Origin: DALYJJ01 sp031969915
GTDB taxonomy: Bacteria > Acidobacteriota > Terriglobia > Bryobacterales > Bryobacteraceae
Direction: 5' to 3'
DNA length: 64,000 nt
NCBI GenBank assembly: GCA_031969915.1
Contig: DALYJJ010000013.1
Span: forward strand, 1 to 64,000
In this document: one piece after another, positions 58,123 through 64,000 of the stretch
Position numbering within the stretch: the first letter of the stretch is position 1
Layout of the letters: the number at the start of each line of letters is the position of its first letter
Notes under the pieces: model-generated
Seen by the model: only the letters and a program-made list of their open reading frames with translations
The model's database searches: none
Told to the model about the DNA's origin: nothing
Made by a program: the position numbers and the translations under genes

Positions 58123-58322
58123 GGTTCTACAAGCACGCGGTCTCCCCGCTGCTCCCTCCCGCCTGCCGGTTTCTTCCCACCTGTTCCGAATACATGGCGG
58201 AAGCCGTGGAGCGCCATGGCGCGGCGCGCGGTGTGTGGATGGGTCTGCGGCGGCTCGGCCGTTGTCATCCGTTTCATCGCGGCGGGTTCGATCCCGTGCC
58301 TGCGCCGTCCAAGAAAGCCTAA
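58008..58322 (+). CDS. yidD: membrane protein insertion efficiency factor YidD
   Basis: YidD is a small inner-membrane-associated helper of YidC-dependent insertion. The family part is LRFYKHAVSPLLPPACRFLPTCSEYMAEAVERHGAARGVWMGLRRLGRCHPFHRGGFDPVP, with the conserved CRFxPTCSxYxxxA and CHPxxxGGxDPVP motifs. It begins at about residue 37 of the open frame. The only ordinary start in frame is ATG 58008, inside rnpA, giving a 115-base out-of-phase overlap and an unusual N-terminal tail. CTG 58095 would give a normal-length protein but has no ribosome site. The next gene, yidC, starts 3 bases after the stop. Confidence 0.9.
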   Translation: MGDRSQSASLCPAGGLLHSGAGSPAPLRPLQRVVLGALRFYKHAVSPLLPPACRFLPTCSEYMAEAVERHGAARGVWMGLRRLGRCHPFHRGGFDPVPAPSKKA

Positions 58323-58325
58323 CTC

Positions 58326-60035
58326 ATGCCTGAATCGTCCGGCGGTTCGCCGAAGAAGCCCAAATTCGAACTCACCACGGAGATGCGCCTCCTGCTGGCC
58401 TTCATCCTCATGGGTGCGGTGCTGTTCCTGACGCCCTATCTCTTCAAACAGGCCGCGCCTCCGCCGGCCAAGAAGACGCCTTCCTCCTCCGCGCCCGCCA
58501 AGCCCTCCGCCCAGCCCGGCGGCGCCCCGGCCGTCGCGCCCGCTCAAGCCAAAGCCGCGCCCGTGCCCGGCGCCGTGGCCGCTGAGAAGGAAGAGCTCTT
58601 CACGATCGAGACCGCTCTCTTCAAGGTGGCCCTCTCCAACCGCGGCGCCGTGATCCGGAGTTGGGTCCTCAAGAACTACAAGGACCACGCCGGCAAGCCC
58701 GTCGATGTCGTGCAGTCCGCCGCCGCCCCCAGAGTCGGCTTCCCCCTCGCGCTGTGGTTCAAGGACCGCAAGCCCAGCGCGAATCTCGATCAGGCTCTCT
58801 ACAAAGCCACCGTCGCCCCCGACGGCCTGTCCATCGCCTTCGAATACTCCGACGGCCGCGTGGCCGCCAGGAAATCTCTGCGCTTCACAAAGGCCACCTA
58901 CCTTGCGCATGTGGAATCCCTGGTCACCGAGAACGGTCAGCAGATTCCCCACCTGTTCGCCTGGCGCGGCGGCTTCGGCGACGCGAGCGTCCCCAAGGCG
59001 CACACCCTCCAGCACGTCATCTTCTTCGACACCGCAGCCAACAGCCTCACCGTGAACGATGCCAGCGTGGCCAAGGACGCCCCGGTCACCAACGGCGGCC
59101 AATACTCTTTCGCCGGTCTCGAAGACGCTTACTTCGCCGCCGTCTTCCTTCCGGAAAGCAACCGGTACTTCGAAGTGCGCACCCTCAGCGATCCGCTGCC
59201 CCCCGCCGGGGGCGGTGGCGATGAGCCCCACGCCGGCGCGGCCATCGGCGGCGAAGGCGAGAATCGCTTCTCCCTCTTCGTCGGCCCCAAGGACCTCGAC
59301 ATCCTCCGCGCCGTCAACCCCCGGCTCGCCCAGGTAGTCGACTTCGGCTGGTTCGCCTTCCTCGCCAAGCCCCTCTTCCTCGCGCTCAACTGGACCAACG
59401 ACAACCTCACGCGCAACTTCGGCTGGGCCATCATCCTGGTCACCGTCGCCATCAACTTCCTTCTGTTTCCTCTCAAGATTTCCAGTTTCCGCAGCATGAA
59501 GAAGATGTCCGCGCTGCAGCCCCAGATCCAGGCCATCAATGAGAAGTACCGCGGCATCGGCATGCGCGATCCCAAGAAGGCCGACCAGAACCAGGAGATC
59601 ATGGACCTCTACAAGAAGAACAGCGTGAACCCCGCGGGCGGCTGCCTCCCCATGCTCCTTCAGATCCCGTTCTTCTTCGCTTTCTACAAGGTGCTCACCG
59701 TCACCATCGAACTCCGCGGCGCGCCCTGGCTCTGGATCGCCGACCTCTCTCTGCCCGAAGCCCTCGCCATCCGCCCCCTGCCCATCCTGATGATCGTTAC
59801 CCAGTTCATCCTTCAGAAGATGACCCCCGCCACCACCGCCGACCCCGCGCAGCAGCGCGTTATGCTGCTGATGCCGTTGATGTTCGGCTTCATGTTCTAC
59901 GGGGTCTCCAGCGGCCTGGTGTTATACTGGTTGACCGGCAACGTGATCGGCATCGTGCAGCAATGGTTCTTCAATCGCACGGCGGCAGTCACGGTGACCG
60001 CACCCCAGCCCGCGAAAACGAAGAAGCGAAAGTAA
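58326..60035 (+). CDS. yidC: membrane protein insertase YidC
   Basis: YidC inserts and folds inner-membrane proteins, alone or with Sec. The 569-residue protein has an N-terminal membrane helix (about residues 20-40), a Pro/Ala linker, the large periplasmic beta-supersandwich domain (about 90-340) and the conserved C-terminal five-helix core (about 350-545). The core motifs are NFGWAIILVTVAINFLLFPLKISSFRSMKKMSALQPQIQAINEKYRG (conserved Arg in the first core helix region), NPAGGCLPMLLQIPFFFAFYKVL and SSGLVLYWLTGNVIGIVQQWFFNR. It ends in a basic tail (TKKRK). It lies between yidD and khpB, as in many bacteria. Confidence 0.97.
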   Translation: MPESSGGSPKKPKFELTTEMRLLLAFILMGAVLFLTPYLFKQAAPPPAKKTPSSSAPAKPSAQPGGAPAVAPAQAKAAPVPGAVAAEKEELFTIETALFKVALSNRGAVIRSWVLKNYKDHAGKPVDVVQSAAAPRVGFPLALWFKDRKPSANLDQALYKATVAPDGLSIAFEYSDGRVAARKSLRFTKATYLAHVESLVTENGQQIPHLFAWRGGFGDASVPKAHTLQHVIFFDTAANSLTVNDASVAKDAPVTNGGQYSFAGLEDAYFAAVFLPESNRYFEVRTLSDPLPPAGGGGDEPHAGAAIGGEGENRFSLFVGPKDLDILRAVNPRLAQVVDFGWFAFLAKPLFLALNWTNDNLTRNFGWAIILVTVAINFLLFPLKISSFRSMKKMSALQPQIQAINEKYRGIGMRDPKKADQNQEIMDLYKKNSVNPAGGCLPMLLQIPFFFAFYKVLTVTIELRGAPWLWIADLSLPEALAIRPLPILMIVTQFILQKMTPATTADPAQQRVMLLMPLMFGFMFYGVSSGLVLYWLTGNVIGIVQQWFFNRTAAVTVTAPQPAKTKKRK

Positions 60036-60039
60036 CGCC

Positions 60040-60612
60040 GTGGACGAGACCATCTACTCTGTCGAGAGCACCGGATCGAAGATCGATGCTTTTCTGAATA
60101 CGGTCGTCAATCGAGGCCGCTTTAAGCTCTCCTGGGAGATCGCCCCCGGCAACGGGCTGCACGAGGATTTCGAAAACCCCGACATACTCGTCCGCTTCGG
60201 CGGGCACGACGTCGAGATCCTCCTCGCCAACAAAGCGGAGGTTCTCCTGGCCCTCGAGCAGTTGACCACTGAGGCGCTCCGCATTCCCACCGAGCACCAC
60301 TCGCGCATTTGCTTCGACGCCAACGATTACCGCATGATGCGCGTCGAGGAACTCCGCCTCAGCGCCATCACCGCCGCCGAGCGCGTGAAACAGACCCGCG
60401 TCCCGTTCAAGTTCAGCCCCATGAACAGCCGGGAACGGCGCATCATCCACTTGTCCTTACGCAAGGAAACCGCCGTCCGCAGCGAAAGCGCCGGCCTCGG
60501 CCCGCAGCGCCAGGTGGTGATCTATCCCGCCGGCATGCCCACGCCCCCGCAAATGCCCTCGGCGCCGCCACAGCGCCCCGGCGGCCCGGGCGGGCGGGGA
60601 CGCCGCCGCTAA
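60040..60612 (+). CDS. khpB: Jag/KhpB-like RNA-binding protein
   Basis: This 190-residue RNA-binding protein is the Jag/KhpB type usually encoded after yidC. A KH-II-like domain (about residues 45-85: PDILVRFGGHDVEILLANKAEVLLALEQLTTEAL) precedes the R3H domain (about 110-150: LSAITAAERVKQTRVPFKFSPMNSRERRIIHLSLRK), which has the diagnostic R-x-x-H pair. An N-terminal Jag-N domain is reduced or missing, and the C terminus is a proline/glycine/arginine-rich tail. It begins with GTG 60040, four bases after yidC. It probably regulates RNA or cell-envelope growth. The gene after it is mnmE. Confidence 0.85.
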   Translation: MDETIYSVESTGSKIDAFLNTVVNRGRFKLSWEIAPGNGLHEDFENPDILVRFGGHDVEILLANKAEVLLALEQLTTEALRIPTEHHSRICFDANDYRMMRVEELRLSAITAAERVKQTRVPFKFSPMNSRERRIIHLSLRKETAVRSESAGLGPQRQVVIYPAGMPTPPQMPSAPPQRPGGPGGRGRRR

Positions 60613-60624
60613 GCCGCGCCGCGT

Positions 60625-61950
60625 TTGCGCCTCCACGACACCATCGCCGCCATTTCCACCCCGCCCGGCAGGGGCGGCATCGGCATCGTTCGCCTCTCCG
60701 GACCCGACGCCCGCGCCGTCGCTGAATCGATGCTCCGCTTCACGCCCGCGCCGCGCTGGGAGCCCTGGTCCGCGCAGTTCGCCACGCTCCTCGACGAGCG
60801 CGGCGAAATGCTCGATCAGGCCGTCGTGACCTTCTTCGCCGCCCCACGCTCCTACACCGCGGAGGACGTCGTCGAAATCACACTGCACGGCTCCCCCGTC
60901 GTCCTGCGGGCCTGCCTGGAGCGGGCCGTGGCGGCCGGCGCGCGCCTCGCCGAACCCGGTGAGTTCAGCCTGCGCGCCTACCTCAACGGCCGCATCGATC
61001 TGCCCCGCGCCGAGGCCGTGCGCGATCTCATCGGCGCCACCACGCTCTTTCAGGCCCGCGTCGCCGCGCAGCAGATGGAGGGCTCGGTCTCACGCCGCCT
61101 GCGCCCCATCAAAGAGCGGTTGCTCGAGTTGATCGCTCTGCTCGAAGCCGGCATCGATTTCGCCGAAGACGACATCGCCATCGCTCCCTCCGCCGAAATC
61201 CTCGCCCGCATCGAGGCCGTGCAGCAGCCGATCGAGGCCCTCCTCGGCAGCTTCGCCTTCGGGAAACTGGTCCATGATGGCATCACCCTCGCCATCGCCG
61301 GCCGGCCCAACGTGGGCAAGAGCAGCCTGTTCAACCGGCTCCTCCAGCAGGACCGCGCCATCGTCACCGACCTCCCCGGCACCACCCGCGACACCGTTTC
61401 CGAAGTTGCCTCCCTCGGCGGCATCCCCGTGAAGTTCATCGACACCGCGGGGATCCGCGAGGGAACTGACCGGGTCGAGTCGCTCGGGATCGAGCGCTCC
61501 CACCAGGCCATCGCCGACGCCGACCTGACCCTGGTCGTGGTCGATCTCAGTCAGCCGCTCGGCGAAGAGGACCGTTCCCTCATCGAAAAGGCCAACGGCC
61601 TCGTGGTAGGCAACAAATCGGACTTGCCGCGCGTCGCGGAGATCGGCTGCGTGCCCGTCTCCGCGCTCACCGGAGAAGGCATCGCCGCACTGCGCGAGAG
61701 CATCCTCGCCACGCTCGCGCCGGGCGGCCGCGAATCCGGCTTCATCACCAGCGTGCGGCACGAACACCTGCTCCGCGAGTGCCGCGATGCGCTCCAGAAC
61801 GCGCGCCGCGCGGTCACCTTCAACATCCCGCATGAGATGCTGCTGCTCGATCTCTACGCCGCGCTGAACCCCATCGACGCGCTCACCGGCGCCACCACCG
61901 CGGACGACATTCTGAACCGCATCTTCTCCACCTTCTGCATCGGCAAGTAG
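60625..61950 (+). CDS. mnmE: tRNA modification GTPase MnmE
   Basis: MnmE, with MnmG, modifies wobble uridine 34 in tRNAs. The 441-residue protein has the N-terminal folate-binding domain (DTIAAISTPPGRGGIGIVRLSGPDA), the helical domain, and the inserted G domain: G1 GRPNVGKSSLFN, G2/G3 DLPGTTRDTV and DTAGIREG, G4 NKSD. The C terminus is FCIGK, with the conserved catalytic cysteine. Start TTG 60625 gives the family's usual N terminus. It closes the rpmH cluster and is convergent with ppc. Confidence 0.97.
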   Translation: MRLHDTIAAISTPPGRGGIGIVRLSGPDARAVAESMLRFTPAPRWEPWSAQFATLLDERGEMLDQAVVTFFAAPRSYTAEDVVEITLHGSPVVLRACLERAVAAGARLAEPGEFSLRAYLNGRIDLPRAEAVRDLIGATTLFQARVAAQQMEGSVSRRLRPIKERLLELIALLEAGIDFAEDDIAIAPSAEILARIEAVQQPIEALLGSFAFGKLVHDGITLAIAGRPNVGKSSLFNRLLQQDRAIVTDLPGTTRDTVSEVASLGGIPVKFIDTAGIREGTDRVESLGIERSHQAIADADLTLVVVDLSQPLGEEDRSLIEKANGLVVGNKSDLPRVAEIGCVPVSALTGEGIAALRESILATLAPGGRESGFITSVRHEHLLRECRDALQNARRAVTFNIPHEMLLLDLYAALNPIDALTGATTADDILNRIFSTFCIGK

Positions 61951-61973
61951 CCGCGGGCGCGCGCCGGCCCGCC

Positions 61974-64000
61974 TCACCCGGTGGTCTTCAATCCGCCCGC
62001 AATCGCATTCACCGTCTCCAGCAGCGCCTGCAGCGTTCCCTCGCGGCCCGTATCGCGCCACTCCCGCAGCAGCCGGATCTGTTCGCGGTGCAGCCGCTCC
62101 AACGCTAGGCGCCGTAGGTCCACCGTCTTCCACAGCCGCGGCCGGCGCTGGTGAAAGCTCGCCCCGAACAGCGCGTCGAGCACCGATTGCGTCTTGGCGA
62201 ACTCCGCCAGAATGGCCTCCAGGATCCCGCGCCGCGTCGCTTCGTCCTCCACCAGCGCGGCGTACTCCGACATCAGCAGGCGATGCGTGGTCATCACCGA
62301 CGCCTCGACGTTGTGCAACAGGTAGCGCAGGAACGGCCAATCCCGCGCCGCCTGCGTCAGCCCGTGCCACGCCCGCTCGTCGGCGTGCACCGGTTCCAGC
62401 GCGCTCCCCACGCCGTACCAGCCGGGCAGGTTGAAGCGCGCCTGGCTCCAGGCGAAGACCCACGGAATCGCACGCAGGTCCTTCAGCGTGCGTTGGCCCG
62501 TGCGCCGCGGCGGCCAGCCGATCAGGTTGTGCTCCAGCGCGTCGATCGGCGTCGCCTGCGAAAAGAACTCCACGAAGCCCGGCGATTCCACCAGCCCCCG
62601 GTACGCCGCCCGGCTCCGCTCCACAATCGCTCCGAACTCCGCTTCGTAGGCGTGCTGCGGATCGCCCGCCGCTTCCCGATGCACCATTGCCCAGGAAGCC
62701 ACCCCCGCCAGAAGCCGTTCCAAATGATGCGTCGCCGTGATCCGATTCGCGTACTTCTGTGAAATCACCTCGCCCTGCTCAGTCACCCGCATCTCGCCGT
62801 GCAGCGTGCCCGCGGGCTGCGCCTCCAGGAATACGTGCGTCGGTCCGGCGCCCCGGCCCAGCGTCCCGCCCCGGCCATGAAAGAACCGCACATCGATGCC
62901 CCGCGCTCGCGCCGCGGCCGACATCTCGCGCTGCCCCAGCCGCAGCGCCCAGTGGCTGGCCAGGATTCCCCCGTCTTTGTTGCTGTCGCTGTAGCCGATC
63001 ATCACGTCCTGCAGCGGCCGCTCGCGCCCGTCCCGCACCCGCAGTGCTTCCAGCGTCCGCCGCGTTACCGGGTGGTCCAGAAACGCCGGCAGCACCGCGC
63101 CGCTCCGCGCCAGGTCGTCGATCGTTTCAAACAGCGGCGTCACCGGCACGTCGCTCACCAGCCCCTCCGGTGTGTGCCGCACCAGGCCCGCCTCCCGGCC
63201 CAGTAAGTAGACGTTCAGCAGGTCCGTTTCATCCCGCGTCATGCTCACGATCAGCGTTCCGATCCCCTCCGGCCCGCGGCGCGCCACGTGCTCCTGAACC
63301 AGCCGCAGCACGCCCACCGTGGCCTGCGCCTCCGGACCCAGTGTCGAGGTGACGCCCGCGAACGGACGCGGCGAGGCCAGTTCCCGGCGCAGCAGTTCCA
63401 GCCGGCGATCCTTCGGCCAGGCCGGATAGTCCCCGCCCTCGAGCCCCGCCACCTCCAGCAGTTGCGCGATCGCGCGATCGTGAAACGCGCTGTTCTGCCG
63501 GATGTCCAGCGAGGCGAGATGAAAGCCGAACGACCGCACCAGCCGCAGGATCGGCGCCACGTCGCAAGCCGCAATGCGCCTTGCCCCGGCCGCTTCGAGC
63601 GAACTCATCAGCAGTTCCAGTTCCGCCGCCAACTGCCGCGCCGTGTAATCGCCCTCCCCGCCCAGCTCGAGCAGGATCAGGTTCAGAAACTGCCTCCACG
63701 GCTCGTCCGGATTGCGCCCCGTCGCCGCGCGGCCCGCTTCACCCAGCGCCGCCGACAGTTCCGCCATCCGCAGCGTCAGTTCCGCCGGCGGCGCCTGCAA
63801 GCGCTCCGACAAGCTCAGCCGCGCCGCCAACCTCCCGATCCGCGCCCGCAGCACTCCGAGCGCCGCCCCGCGCAACCGTTCAAGCGTCTCCCGCGTGACT
63901 TCGACGGTGACGAACGGATGCCCGTCGCGGTCGCCCCCGACCCAACTGCCGAAGGTCAGTCGCGGCTCCGCCGGCGGCGGCGTCTCCGGAAAAACCAACG
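61974..64000 (-). CDS. ppc: phosphoenolpyruvate carboxylase (5' end beyond window)
   Basis: PEP carboxylase makes oxaloacetate from PEP and bicarbonate. This frame is open to the right edge, so the start lies outside and about 675 C-terminal residues are seen of a usual 880-950. Present are GSWVGGDRDGHPFVTVEV, ARRIAACDVAPILRLVRSFGFHLASLDIRQ, IGYSDSNKDGGILASHWAL, FFHGRGGTLGRGAGPTH, TEQGEVISQKYAN and the C-terminal INAIAGGLKTTG. The catalytic His of the N-terminal part is outside the window. It feeds the TCA cycle and is convergent with mnmE; a GC-rich hairpin (61953-61972) lies between the two stops. Confidence 0.96.
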   Translation of the reverse strand, partial: LVFPETPPPAEPRLTFGSWVGGDRDGHPFVTVEVTRETLERLRGAALGVLRARIGRLAARLSLSERLQAPPAELTLRMAELSAALGEAGRAATGRNPDEPWRQFLNLILLELGGEGDYTARQLAAELELLMSSLEAAGARRIAACDVAPILRLVRSFGFHLASLDIRQNSAFHDRAIAQLLEVAGLEGGDYPAWPKDRRLELLRRELASPRPFAGVTSTLGPEAQATVGVLRLVQEHVARRGPEGIGTLIVSMTRDETDLLNVYLLGREAGLVRHTPEGLVSDVPVTPLFETIDDLARSGAVLPAFLDHPVTRRTLEALRVRDGRERPLQDVMIGYSDSNKDGGILASHWALRLGQREMSAAARARGIDVRFFHGRGGTLGRGAGPTHVFLEAQPAGTLHGEMRVTEQGEVISQKYANRITATHHLERLLAGVASWAMVHREAAGDPQHAYEAEFGAIVERSRAAYRGLVESPGFVEFFSQATPIDALEHNLIGWPPRRTGQRTLKDLRAIPWVFAWSQARFNLPGWYGVGSALEPVHADERAWHGLTQAARDWPFLRYLLHNVEASVMTTHRLLMSEYAALVEDEATRRGILEAILAEFAKTQSVLDALFGASFHQRRPRLWKTVDLRRLALERLHREQIRLLREWRDTGREGTLQALLETVNAIAGGLKTTG

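Noticed and set aside
61953..61972. GC-rich hairpin between mnmE and ppc
   Set aside because: Stem GCGGGC/GCCCGC without a T tract; it may be only GC-rich spacer, so I did not list it as a terminator.

Overview
This is a high-GC chromosomal window from a member of the Acidobacteriota, most likely the Solibacteres/Bryobacterales branch. That placement is an inference from gene families typical of the group: a stand-alone TIGR03437-type secreted protein, an ADOP-type duplicated FtsX permease, two large TonB-dependent/Oar-like receptors, a sortilin-like (VPS10/BNR) secreted protein, and several small secreted proteins of a type common in these genomes. I see no insertion sequence, prophage, CRISPR array or rRNA. 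There is one tRNA, Gly(TCC). Genes lie close together on both strands, many starts are GTG or TTG, and many start codons overlap the preceding stop.

Layout. 1-8.6 kb: ligA (3' end outside the window), a diacylglycerol-kinase-like lipid kinase, an HDOD protein, an ABC ATPase/permease pair, a beta-CASP ribonuclease and a GT-C membrane protein. 8.6-13.5 kb: S9 peptidase, dusB, rnhA, a beta-barrel protein and nadD. 13.5-21.7 kb: a phosphate-type two-component system (phoR-phoB), a small ORF, then a TIGR03437 protein, a TonB-dependent receptor and a beta-helix surface protein, ended by a good terminator. Arrays of 11-bp repeats resembling PhoB boxes lie before phoB and before the TIGR03437 gene, which suggests a phosphate-starvation outer-membrane system. 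21.7-31 kb: PQQ-type propeller with EF hands, tRNA-Gly, ADOP permease, sixA, O-antigen ligase, SDR, DinB-like protein, CCA/poly(A) polymerase and xerD. 31-41.3 kb: conserved hypotheticals, the sortilin-like protein, a 2H phosphoesterase, a patatin, an HlyD adaptor, a PHP phosphoesterase, ygfZ and an MBL hydrolase.

41.3-44.7 kb: a two-gene unit of a SIR2-like NAD-binding protein and a membrane-anchored STAND NTPase, the latter broken by a one-base frameshift. This has the look of an NAD-depleting defence module. 44.7-57.3 kb: TPR/Oar-like receptor operon, a small secreted protein, miaA, a TPR protein, coaD, an aminotransferase, manA, a 57-residue zinc-ribbon protein, an SH3 lipoprotein and a small secreted protein.

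57.5-64 kb: the conserved rpmH-rnpA-yidD-yidC-khpB-mnmE translation and membrane-insertion cluster, driven by a near-consensus sigma-70 promoter, with long out-of-phase overlaps rpmH/rnpA and rnpA/yidD. ppc follows on the other strand and runs off the right edge.
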